From Tribonema minus (taxonomy: Eukaryota; Sar; Xanthophyceae; Tribonematales; Tribonemataceae), in the NCBI GenBank assembly GCA_017506865.1, contig JAFCMP010000533.1, forward strand, positions 558,001 through 622,000: 64,000 nucleotides of DNA, written 5' to 3'. Under the pieces are notes generated by a model. That model did no database searches. It saw nothing but the letters and a program-made list of their open reading frames with translations, and was not told the DNA's origin. The position numbers were made by a program, and so were the translations under genes. This document shows, piece after piece, positions 29,601-37,622 of this stretch. The stretch's first letter is position 1; each line of letters starts with the position of its first letter.

Positions 29601-32600
29601 GTTGTGTGCGTCACTCACGTTCGCACAGGCGCATTACGCGCGCCCGTCTGCAGCGCTGTCGACGGCGCCGCACATGCTCGGAGCGCTGCTGTCATACTTC
29701 AAAAATAATACTTCAACATTGAGGTTGCGTGCGTCACTCACGTTCGCGCCGGCGCGCTGCGCGCGCCCGTTTGCAGCGAGGATGTAGGCGCCGCCACGCC
29801 GGGGGCGAGCCGTATCTGCAGCGACGGCGCGGCGGGGGGGTCTTGCAGGGGATCCAGCATGAGGCGCGCCTCCCCCTTGGCGAGCCGCTGGATTTGTTGC
29901 CGCAGCTGCTTGACCTGCAGAGGCAATGAGCGCAGTTGTTTGGACGGTGGTTTGGTGTGGAGGTGCCCCAACTGCCGCGTGCAGCAGCATTCTCACCGGC
30001 TACTGGCAACAACCCAACCCTGACCCGAACCCCAAGCAGCTGTAGCAACAAATACCCCGAGCGCTGTATTGGTTGCCGCAGCTGCTTGACCTGTAGGAGC
30101 AGCAAGCACAGCAAACGGTGAATTGGCGGCCTAAAGATGGCGTCGGCGTATGGCGTGTCGTGCCCTCACCCTAATCTTAGTCACTGTATTTGTTGCTGCA
30201 GCTGCTTTACCTGCAGGGGCAGCGAGCGCAGTTGTGCGGACGGTGAAAAGGTGGCGATTTGCAGCAGCAATGCACTGGCGGTAAAATTGACTGGAAGACT
30301 GTACAATTGCGCAACTGCCACAAGCAGCAGCGTCCTCATCAGCTGGTGGCAACAACCCGACCCTAACACTAACACTAACCCTAGGCGCTGTATTTTTTGA
30401 CGCACCTGCTTGACCTGCAGGGGCAACGAGCGCAGTTGTGCGGATGGTGGTTAGGTTGTTGCCAGAAGGGTTAGAGTTAGGGTTGTGATGCTTGCGGCCA
30501 GTTAGCTGGTCTGGAGGTCGCGCCGACACAGTGACGCGCTACGCGATGGCGGTTACAGGCAGCAATGTACTGGCAGCGACTGATGTGATATACCCCGAGT
30601 ACGTGATTGCGCGATCGCTACGTGGTTGGCGCCTGGGACAGCCGCGTGCAGTCGCGCGATTGGTCGGTTAATCTCATTTTGGAGGTGGCGTGGATGCGCC
30701 GTGGGTGGCGCTAACCCTAATCCTAACTCTTAACCTAACACTCACCGTAAGTGGGAGGGTTCAAGGCCGTGGTACATTGGCACTGCAAGAGATCTGACAG
30801 AACTCATCGCGCAGTTGCCGCATGGTTGACCTGTGGGACAGTCGGGTAGGTGATTGACGGAAACAGGTAGGTTCCTGACACCGCTGCAGGTGAAAGCCGA
30901 TACTTCAAACTACTTTAGTCTTGGCTTCTTTGTTGATACGGGCTGAGCGCTGCAACAACGGCGCATAGGTGGGTAGGTAGGTACCTGCAACAGCTGCAGG
31001 CAAGAGGTCCTTATCTGTGGTGACACGAGGTCAGCGCTGCAACAGCGGTGCCGCATTTCGTTTGGTGACAAAGGTTGAGCGCTGCGACAGCGCTGCCGTA
31101 CGTATGCAGGTATATACCTGAAACAGCTGCAGGCAGAGGTCCTGCTCTTGCTGACACGAGGTGATCGTTGCAACAGTGGTGTCACTTTCGTTTTGGCGGC
31201 GAAGGTTGAGCGCTGCAACGGCGCTGCCGTAGGTAGGTAGGTACTTCACTCACTGCTTGTAGGTATCATACCTGAAAGAGCTGCAGGCGGAAGTCCTTCT
31301 CCTTGGTGGCGAAGGACGTCTGCAGCACCGCGTTGGCCGCACGCAGGCTCTTCACCTCCGCTGCGTGCCGCTTGGTCTCAGCCTGCGCACGCCGCATAGA
31401 GTAGGAGTGCGGCATTGAGCAGGATTCACGGATTGCGCTGAGGCATGCGGCCGCTTGGACTTCTGCGCGCTCCGCACTGAGGAGGGTTGTGGGTTTGAGG
31501 TCCGCTAGTGTAGTGGGCAGTGCATACGTGGTTAATACGAGCACCTGTATAAAAAAAACTAATCAGAAGTTGTATATATAGGTAGGCTCTTCACCTCCGC
31601 CGCGTGTCGCTTGGTCTCTGCCTGCCGCATATAGTACGAGTGTTAGGGCAGGCTTGCTTCACTTCGAGCGCCCGCTGCAGTACCATTGCGAATACGCGTG
31701 TTACGAAACTGCAACTATTTCAGAAGTAGTTTATAAAGTACATGGGAGGCTCTTGACCTCCGCCGCGTGCCGCTTGGTCTCCGCCTGTGCACACCACATA
31801 GACAAGTGTTCAATTGAGTTGACCTCCGCCGCGTGCCGCTTGGTCTCCGCCTGTGCACACCACATAGACAAGTGTTCCATTGAGTTGGCTTCATTTTGAG
31901 CTGTGGTAGTGGGCGGTGCGTAGCATCCACCGCGTGTGCACTGCACGCGCTGTGGGTACAAGCTTCTGTGATGGTGCAAATCTAATTCTGAAGTAGTGTA
32001 CTATGGTAGGCTCTTCACCTCCGCTGCATGCCGCTTGGTCTCCGCCTGCCGCATATGTACGAGTGTTAGACCAGGCTTGCTTGACTTTGAGCAACCGCTG
32101 CAGTAGTGGGCGCTGCGTACGCTGCGGATACCACCACCTGTAATGGTATACTTCTAAACGCATGTGAAGTAGTCTAATCACATTATAGGTCTTCACCTCC
32201 ATCGTATGCCGCTTGGTCTCCGCCTGCGCACGCCGTATTGAGTCAAAGCATTCCATTGAGCAGACTTCACTTTGAGCGCCCGTTGCAGTAGTGGGCAGTG
32301 CATGCGCTGTGCATACAAGCACTTGTCATGGTATCAAACTAATTCTGGACAAGTATGTTTCATGATAGGTGTTTTCACCTGCGCCATGTGCTAATTGGTC
32401 TCAGCCTGCGTACACCGCATAGAGTAGGAGTGTAGTCGTGTTCCTGCATGCATATGCTGAGGTATGCACAAAGGTGGCCGCTTGGAGTCTGCCTGGGTTA
32501 GGGTTAGGGTTAGGGTTAGGGTTAGCGCCGCATCAGAGACAGGCGTGGCTTCAAGGACCAGGGTTGACATATACAGCCTACGCCGTATGACCGTATATAC

Positions 32601-34816
32601 CGTTTGACCGTACGTACGAGTCCCGCCAGAACGAATATACGGACCGGTGCAGGCAAGCAGCACCGCGCAAGGGGCAGCGCAGCTGGGATACTGAGCACAG
32701 ATGGTGGTACACTGCCTGCATTGAGCAATCATATACGACATGAAGCGCGCAGCTCGTGCTTGACAAACGAGACCATGCTCGGCAACCTTACACAGCCCTC
32801 TCGCACGGCGGCAAACTAAGGAGGAAGCTCATCATGAAGTCAAATGTGAAGTTAAAGTTAAAGTTAGCGGCGACCATATATTGCGAACGTATTGGCTGCT
32901 CAGGGCGGTATACGTATATAACAAATGTGTGACAAAGAACCGACCGTATATGTAAACCATGTCAAGGACCCGCTAGTGCAGTGACTAGTGCATACGCCAA
33001 GGGGTACAAGAACCTGTATAAGTATTGCACTAGCTCGACAGTTTATGGTAGGTCCTGCAGATCTGTGGCGAGCCTCCTTGGACTTAGGGTTAGAAATAGG
33101 GTCAGGGTTAGGGTTCGACCTAACCCTAATACCTGCGCGCGCCTCGTGGAGTAAGGCCGAGCAGCCGCAGGTGGGCAGTGCATACGCTTAGAGATACAAG
33201 CAGCCGTATAATATTATTGTGGTAGTACGGATTCAGAAGTATATAGCAGGTACTTAGGGTCAGGGGGTTTAGCGTGAGGGCTAGGGCTAGGTTTGCGGAT
33301 CCTAACCCTAACCCCCGTGGCGAGCCTCTTGTACTCCGCCTGCGCGCGCTGCGCGGACAATTCAGCAGGCTTTACAGAGTTGTGCATATGCCGATGCACC
33401 AGAGTATGTGCAGAATACACTTCATGTCATGTGCATGTCTGTGTGTGTTTGCGCATACTTCATGACACATGTCAAAGTAGCCATGTTCTGTGCAAACTGG
33501 AAGTGTTATTTGTAGTAGCATCATCAGTGCGTGATGCGAGTTCTAGGCTGCGGGAGGGGGGGCAGATCCACGGGCAGCGGTGATGCGCTTCAGCGTCAGC
33601 GTCAGCTGAGGGCAAAGTTGGAGTCGCATGCTCAAGTTGAAGTTGCGCATTCACTTCCGCACGCGCACGCGCCATTGGCGATCGCATCAGCAAGCGTGCG
33701 ATAGCGAGCATCTCTTGCAGCTTATGGTGAGGATGAGCATTACCTTAGAGAGCCAAGGTGCAGTCGCTTGCTCGCAGCATCGCTTGCAGGGTAGGGTCAG
33801 GATAAGGGTTAGGGTTAGTATTACAGACCCGAACCCTACCTTCAATCCTCATGTAACTTAGGTTTAGAGTTAGGGTTAGGGTTAGGGTTAGGGTTAGGGG
33901 TAGGTATGCTGATACCGCTTGCTCACCTCCGCGCGCGCGCGCGCCAAGGCCAGCATCGCCTGCAGCTGCCGTATCTGCGCGGGCGCCGTGCGCTCCTGCA
34001 CCGCGTCGCGCGCAGCGCCGCCGCCGCCTGCTGCTGCCGCTGCTGCTGTTCTAGGCGTCTGCCGCCCGCCGCCGCTGGTGGCGGGCCGCTTGGGCGTTGG
34101 ACTGCGCGTTGCGCCCGCCGCTGCGGGGTGTTTGTCCTGTGCGCGGCGGCGATAGACACCGTTGTGGTAGAGCGAGATGAACGGCGCTGACTGCTGCGCC
34201 ATCGCTGATTTGTGAGGTGTAGTTGTAGTTAGCTTGGGGCTTTTGTCAGTGACAGACAGCACTGCGATGAAGCAAGATCAAAGTTGCTTAGTGTCGCGCC
34301 ACTCATGTGTGAGGTGTGCTTTTGGGGCTTGTTCAGCCTGCTGCGGGGCGTTTGTCCTGCGCACGGCGAGGTTAGGGTTAGGGTTGGGATTGGGGTTAGC
34401 GTGGCGGTGGTGAACCAAACTGAACATGAATAGGAACATTCATGACTCAAGAGTTGGGGATTCACCAGCTGTCGTGATCCACCAGTGGACCACCACTGAT
34501 CTGAGACAAATTTAGACGCAAGCCCCGGGGTGTGTTTTGTGCTGTATGCGGCGAGGAGAGTTGCCTAACCCTAAACCCGACCCTGGGGGTGATGGACAGC
34601 GAGCACTCTCACCAGCAGATCAGGTCATGTCGCCCCTGGGCCGATGGCCATTGCCCCCCCCCCCCCTCCCCCCCCCTCCCCTCGAACGTGGCTTAAATAA
34701 TGTGGCTAAAACAGCGGTGCACCGCTCGGTTCGCGCCGCGACAGCGCGCGCGTGCAGGCAGTGTCTTCTTGGCTGCGCGCTGTGCGCTGTGCCTTTGCTG
34801 ATCGCTGCTCCCGCTG

Positions 34817-34850
<34 letters not shown>

Positions 34851-34926
34851 CACTGCTACTGGTGCCACTGCCACTGCCACTGCCGCTGCTGCTGCTGCTG
34901 CTGCTGCCGCCGCTGCTACTGGTGCC

Positions 34927-34960
<34 letters not shown>

Positions 34961-37152
34961 TTGCAGCTACTGCTGCTGCTGCTGCTGCTCCCGCAGCTGC
35001 TGCTGCCGCTGCTACTGCCGCCACCGCCACGCGCAGCGCTCACCTGCTCGCCGCGCCCCTCCGCCGAGCGCCGCTGCCGCTGCTCGTCCCCCTCAAACAT
35101 GTCCCCCTCCTCCTCCTCTTCATCCGCCTCCGACGGCGTCCCCACCGCCACCAGCTGCCCGCCGCCGCTGTCGCCGCTGCCGCCGCCGCCGCGCCGCCGC
35201 CGCGCGCTGCTGCGCTGGTGCCGCGCGAGGGTGCGCCGCAGCTGCGCCTCGCGCGCGGAGGCGTCGCGCAGCTGCTCTGCGGCGCGGCGCGCGAGCGCGC
35301 GCGCGACGCGCGCGTCCTCCAGTGCTGTCGCCAGGCGCTGCGGCGTGGGGGATATTGGGGGGGGTTAGGGTTTGAAGTTAGGGTGTCAAGTTAGGCCGAG
35401 GGGGTGAGATTAGGGTTAGGGTTGGGACTAGGGTAAGCGCCACGCGCGCGTCCTCCAGCGCCGTCGCCAGGCGCTGCACGAACGAAATGCGACGCAAGCA
35501 ACACATCTTCATCAACTTGGACTGTTTGCAGCATTGTGAATATTTTGTGGGTGGGGTTGGGGTGAGGGTCGGGATTAGGGGGTTGGCGCGACGCGAGCCC
35601 TCCAGCGCCGTCGCCAGGCGCTGCGGCGGGGGGTTATGGGGGCAGGGGGTTATGGGGGGTCAGGGTTTGAGATCAGGGCAAGGGGTGACCGTATTCACTC
35701 TGTACTCCTTTGTACCGCGTCTGCCAGCTACGCAATGCCCCCCGTACTTGCCTCGTACTCTACCGCATACCTTCATGCCTCTGCCACGGCGCTGCCTCCG
35801 CGTCCGTCAGCTACGCGCTCACTGTACTCACCCTGTACTCTCGCGTATCCTCGTGTACTCACTCTGTACCCTCCCTACCCCATACCTACGTACCTGTGCC
35901 ACGGCGCTGCCCTCCGCGTCCGCCAGCTGGGGCTCCTGCTCTGCACGCTTGTGTACTCACTCTGTACCCTACCGCATACCTACGTACCTGCGCCACAGCG
36001 CTGCCCTCCGCGCCCGCCAGCTGGCGCCCCTGCTCTGTACTCTTGTGTACTCACTCTATACCGTACCGCATACCTACGTACGGTGCTGCCCTCCGCGTCC
36101 GCCAGCTGGCGCTCCTGCTCACCCTGTACACTATTGCGTACCCATGTGTACTCACTCTGTACCCACGCGTACCTGTACCTGCGCTACGGCGCTGCCCTCT
36201 GCGTCCGCCAGCTGGCGCTCCTGCTCGCGCTGCGCGCGCCGCAGCGCGCGGTTGTCCTCCTGCAGCTCCGCCACGATTGCCTCTAGCGCGCACGCGCGTG
36301 ACTCCATGTCGTCCGCCCGCCCGCCGCACGTCGCCAGCTTGTCGAGCTGCGGAGACAGTCGTTACGCTTAGGGTTAGGGCTAGAGTTACCATTAGGGTCA
36401 GGGTTAGGGCTGGGGTTGGGGTTAGGGTTAGGTTAGGGTTAGGTTCACGCGCACGACTCTACGTCGTCTGCACGTACGCCGCACGTCGCCAGCTTGTCGA
36501 GTTTTGGAGACGGGCAGCCGTTGCGCTTAGGGTTAATTCAAAGTGAGGGTTGGGGTAAGGGTTCGGCCTTGTGAGAGTGGAGGGTGCGGTGCCGCTTGTT
36601 TGCTGTGACTGCAGAGGTGAGAGTGCAGTCGTTCGTGTCCTATGCACTATGCACTATGTACTCTCTCTATCGTACCTGCTGTCTACAGAAGCGTTGACGC
36701 ATGACATGCGGGCAACTGACGAGGGTCAGCGGCCTCCGGCGTTGCCCGCCATAGCGATGTGCGGTGCGTGCATCACTATCCTGCGTGCGGGGCAACGCCA
36801 TCACGCAACTCATCCGCTGCGTATGTGTCCTGTCTGCGTCGGATAATGACTGCGCTACAAGGCCGCTCACATCCACAAGCAAAGGTATCACTCTGCGCAT
36901 GACGCGCCTACGCGCTTCAGGCCGTGGTGCGCCGCCGCCGCCGCCGCCGCCACCGCAACGCTGCAGCCGGGCCGCTGCTGCACTACATTACAGAGCGTAC
37001 AGGCAGTACCGCGTGCACACAATACTGTCCATCATAGCCGTGCCCGTACCTGTAAGCACAGATTCGCGTTCGTCCGCGACAGGCTCGCCAGCTGCAGATT
37101 CGCCATCCTCAGCTTCTTGACCAGGATCGCGTGGTGCACCGGCGAGCTCGCT

Positions 37153-37192
<40 letters not shown>

Positions 37193-37622
37193 TGCCGCCG
37201 CGGCGCGGCGCGTATGCCTCCGACGCCTTTGCGTGCCGCCGCGACAGCGCCGGAGGCACCGGCACCGTCGTTATGCGGCGCAGGTTGCTGCTCTCCCAGC
37301 CATAGGAGAATGGATCCTCCTGCCGCTGCTGCTGCTGCTGCTGCTGCTGAGGCGACGGCGGCGGCTGCGGCCGCTGCGGGGGCGCGCTCATGCACTTGGC
37401 GCGCGGCGCCGCCGCCGCCGCGCGGCTGTTCGCGTGCGCGCGCCGCTGCTGCAGCACCGCGTCGTAGCGCAGGAAGTCCCGCATTTCCTCGGCGGGGGTG
37501 GCGCGGTGCCACATGTCGCTGTCTTCGCCTGCGTCCGTGTAGTCGTCGCAGGTGCTGTCACACTCCGGCAGCCTGGAAATGGCCAGGTTGTCGCAGAGCG
37601 TGTCTGAGATGTCCGCTGTCAT
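23684..37622 (-). CDS. Long coiled-coil protein, about 10 exons
   Basis: Model on the minus strand: 37622-37050, 36346-36179, 35337-35044, 34190-33927, 31382-31272, 29914-29742, 28888-28618, 27337-27251, 25657-25564, 23883-23684 (TAG). Phases agree throughout, giving about 744 aa. Residues 1-165 are disordered with poly-Gln and poly-Gly. A coiled coil follows (VKKLRMANLQLASLSRTNAN, LEAIVAELQEDNRALRRAQR, ARRAAEQLRDASAREAQLRR), then an acidic segment (EADEEEEEGDMFEGDEQ), further helices (RQLQAMLALARARAE, KSLRAANAVLQTSFATKEKD, VKQLRQQIQRLAKGEARLML) and a C-terminus with TGAMLYAQNQQAFATAMARL. No family recognised; a cytoskeletal, centrosomal or trafficking scaffold is possible but unproven. Exon 1-6 edges are firm. 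The 28.6 and 25.6 kb exon edges are less certain, and exons may be missing. Nearly every exon edge is echoed in the adjacent introns. Confidence 0.65.
23985..24560 (-). repeat. Acceptor-side echo array of terminal exon
   Basis: Four copies, at about 23985-24090, 24110-24210, 24238-24410 and 24420-24560, of the block upstream of and into the last exon. Each has GTTCGTGCAATGAAACTGTCAT or its CAATGCAAGTGTCAT variant and a GCG-rich tract; two include GGTGACCAGCGGCGCAATGG or GGTCACCAGCAGCGC, echoing the LVTGAM codons. Spacing is 110-180 bp. Confidence 0.75.
24599..24631 (+). repeat. Telomere-like CCCTAA array
   Basis: Five to six near-perfect CCTAAC-type units. Here CCCTAA is on the plus strand, antisense to the coiled-coil gene, unlike most tracts in this gene. 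Confidence 0.9.
24640..25360. other. Intron stretch, one doubtful exon candidate
   Basis: On the minus strand 24992-24931 lies between a CAG acceptor and a GTGACA donor and encodes EFMVDKLQRNCCETCC-like residues. Including its 62 nt would break the phase between the exons at 25.6 kb and 23.9 kb, so I left it out. The rest shows no coding signal. Confidence 0.3.
25365..25460 (-). mobile_element. Diverged LINE 3' tail
   Basis: This shows the same order of blocks as the LINE tail at 8327-8435: CTCAAGGGCATGAAGCAGCCCGGATGAT, then GAATCTACA, then GTCGCA. It is substantially diverged. Confidence 0.45.
25460..26135 (-). repeat. Echo arrays around the 25.6-kb exon
   Basis: A downstream (donor-side) copy at about 25480-25535 repeats GCGGCCCTGCCGT..ACGGCCGT.GAGCGCTGCTGCCAC. 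Upstream (acceptor-side) copies of the block GCTGAAAG.G.GGGCGCGCGGACGCAA with GTTGTT.GGCGG.CCCGTCTGC lie at 25655, 25972 and 26098, with partial copies at 25755 and 26280. TTGTCAATGCGCATTGA is shared by several units. Confidence 0.7.
26440..26525 (+). mobile_element. LINE 3' tail fragment in intron
   Basis: CATGTAGATGCTGGTAGCAT followed by CATCTGGGCTTTCTCGCGCC and AAGAATTAACGAAGAAGTAC matches the LINE tail at 63575-63650. It is a short, 5'-truncated copy in plus orientation. Confidence 0.75.
26835..27180 (-). repeat. Tandem 39-nt echo micro-exons
   Basis: Downstream of the exon ending at 27251, three copies lie at 27180-27142, 27076-27038 and 26973-26935 on the minus strand. Each starts after GCTCAG, runs 39 nt in phase, and ends at GAG|GTATGTATG. 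They encode HQPDSVAEGDAQE, HLPDSVAEGGAQE and HLPDSIAEDDAQE against the true exon end LPDSVAEDDVQE. A fourth, decayed copy near 26840 has a stop. Units repeat every 103-109 bp and share an ATGCATGCAT-containing intron block. Confidence 0.85.
26851..26905 (+). repeat. C homopolymer and CA microsatellite
   Basis: A run of about 24 C residues, then CCCTCCCCC and a CACACA run, inside the echo-array intron. Confidence 0.85.
27467..27530 (-). repeat. Acceptor-side echo of the 27.3-kb exon
   Basis: GCCGCATGAAGGCCTGCGCGG followed by a GGCAGCGACAGCGGCAACGG tract copies the acceptor region at 27326-27390: the AFMRLR codons plus the pyrimidine-rich tract on the minus strand. Spacing is about 140 bp. Confidence 0.75.
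27660..27775. repeat. Unique segment between inverted telomere-like tracts
   Basis: A CCCTAA tract (about 27668-27692) and a TTAGGG tract (about 27744-27770) face each other across about 50 bp. On the minus strand a 20-nt block, 27723-27704, is framed by CACACAG and GTGAAG. On the plus strand the CCCTAACCC tract leads into CTCTTCACAG, an excellent 3' splice site at 27705. I cannot tell which strand, if either, uses it. Confidence 0.5.
27985..28540 (-). repeat. Echo array of the 28.6-kb exon end
   Basis: Copies begin at about 27989, 28170 and 28363, with the source-like unit at 28537 (spacing 181, 193, 174 bp). Shared blocks include GGCAGCGCCGCT, GCGCGCTGTTGCCCGTCGCG and GTGGAAGCGTGCAGCAGTG, followed by GTACCACTTT and an AGGGTTAGGG-type tract. 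The telomere-like tract is part of each unit. Confidence 0.75.
29230..29665 (-). repeat. Donor-side echo array of the 29.9-kb exon
   Basis: The exon end encoding TGARSAPAR plus GTGAGTGACGC recurs four times. Minus-strand donors are at 29618, 29481, 29361 and 29243; the true one is at 29741 (spacing 123, 137, 120, 118 bp). Each copy keeps a GTGAG/GTGGG donor, and most also have an AG right before ACGGGC, making 29-nt pseudo-exons. The intron side shares CAACCTCAATGTT with TGAAGTA. Confidence 0.88.
30055..30460 (-). repeat. Acceptor-side echo array of the 29.9-kb exon
   Basis: Copies at about 30060-30125, 30187-30250 and 30389-30450 repeat the acceptor and first codons, VKQLRQQIQ: GCCGCAGCTGCTTGACCTGC with AGGGGCAACGAGCGCAGTTG and CGGATGGTGG. 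Telomere-like tracts at 30010, 30365 and 30465 sit between copies. Confidence 0.82.
30540..30860. other. Intron sequence with a degenerate telomere-like tract
   Basis: CTAACCCTAATCCTAACTC at about 30711, plus one weak acceptor-echo piece near 30810 (GCGCAGTTGCCGCATGGTTG). Otherwise nothing recognisable. Confidence 0.4.
30865..31260 (-). repeat. Donor-side echo array of the 31.3-kb exon
   Basis: The exon end encoding LQLFQ plus its GTA donor (plus strand: ACCTGAAAGAGCTGCAGGCGG) recurs at 31108, 30985 and, more decayed, 30869. Each is followed by AGAGGTCCT..TTG.TGACACGAGGT and a GAGCGCTGCAACAGCG block. Spacing is about 120-160 bp. Confidence 0.82.
32490..32525 (+). repeat. Telomere-like TTAGGG array
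   Basis: GGGTTAGGGTTAGGGTTAGG, about five units; CCCTAA on the sense strand of the coiled-coil gene. Confidence 0.9.
33085..33125. repeat. Telomere-like tract with orientation switch
   Basis: TTAGGGTTAGAAATAGGG then GGGTTAGGGTTCGACCTAACCC: a second place where TTAGGG meets CCCTAA. A similar switch occurs at 33255-33317. Confidence 0.7.
33640..33790 (-). repeat. Donor-side echoes of the 34-kb exon
   Basis: Three decayed copies of the exon end encoding MLALARARAE plus its donor, at about 33645-33690, 33692-33723 and 33745-33785. Examples are CACTTCCGCACGCGCACGCG and GCGATAGCGAGCATCTCTTG against CACCTCCGCGCGCGCGCGCG and GCCAGCATCGCCTGCAGCTG. Confidence 0.6.
33861..33903 (+). repeat. Telomere-like TTAGGG array beside a donor
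   Basis: Six TTAGGG units end about 25 bp downstream (minus strand) of the donor at 33926. On the sense strand this is CCCTAA. Another short tract lies at 33790-33820. Confidence 0.9.
34310..34560 (-). repeat. Acceptor-side echoes of the 34-kb exon
   Basis: CTGCTGCGGGGCGTTTGTCC with TGCGCACGGCG (34343-34371) copies the RRRAQDKHPAAAG codons at 34117-34150. A weaker copy lies at about 34525-34555. The upstream flank TGTGAGGTGT..CTTTTGGGGCTTGT is also copied. Confidence 0.65.
34800..35030 (-). repeat. GCT/CTG trinucleotide tract
   Basis: A long imperfect GCTGCTGCT/CACTGCCACTGC tract directly downstream of the exon ending at 35044. It is open in several frames (poly-Ser, poly-Ala). I treat it as intronic because a GTGAGC donor follows GGCGAGCAG, but read-through into it cannot be excluded. 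Confidence 0.6.
35440..35630 (-). repeat. Acceptor-side echoes of the 35.3-kb exon
   Basis: The exon start encoding RLATALEDARVA (plus strand: GCGCGTCCTCCAGCGCCGTC then GCCAGGCGCTG) recurs at 35445-35478 and 35588-35627, spacing about 135-150 bp. TTAGGG-type tracts lie at 35365, 35411 and 35565. Confidence 0.85.
35780..36130 (-). repeat. In-phase echo micro-exons of the 36.2-kb exon end
   Basis: Minus-strand copies at 36114-36082 (33 nt, ERQLADAEGST), 36029-35988 (42 nt, GRQLAGAEGSAVAQ) and 35935-35894 (42 nt, EPQLADAEGSAVAQ) follow the true end ERQLADAEGSAVAQ. Each lies between an AGCAG acceptor and a GTACGTAGG donor, in phase and stop-free. A decayed fourth copy lies near 35780-35830. Spacing is 94-97 bp for the first pairs. 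The introns share a TACTCACTCTGTACCCTACC block. Confidence 0.87.
36360..36565 (-). repeat. Acceptor-side echo plus telomere-like tracts
   Basis: A copy of the exon-2 start (CACGTCGCCAGCTTGTCGAG with a GGAGAC flank) lies at 36447-36530, about 155 bp upstream of the true one in transcription. TTAGGG tracts at 36368-36450 and 36529-36562 flank it, and each unit carries GTTGCGCTTAGGGTTA or GTTACGCTTAGGGTTAG. Confidence 0.82.

Larger units (their letters stand above)
31590..33380 (-). repeat. Acceptor-side echo array of the 31.3-kb exon
   Basis: At least six copies of the exon start, encoding RAQAETKRHAAEVKS, lie at about 31593, 31750, 31820, 32008, 32195 and 32375. The shared plus-strand core is CTTCACCTCCGC.GC.TGCCGC then TTGGTCTC.GCCTG.GCAC. 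A more diverged relative at 33310-33345 encodes RAQAEYKRLATG and may be a separate exon or an old echo. The paired copies at 31750 and 31820 are nearly identical and only about 70 bp apart. Confidence 0.8.

Noticed and set aside
34620..35040. Long poly-Ala, poly-Ser and poly-Leu ORFs in several frames
   Set aside because: They come from one trinucleotide tract after a good splice donor; low-complexity openness on both strands is not evidence of coding.
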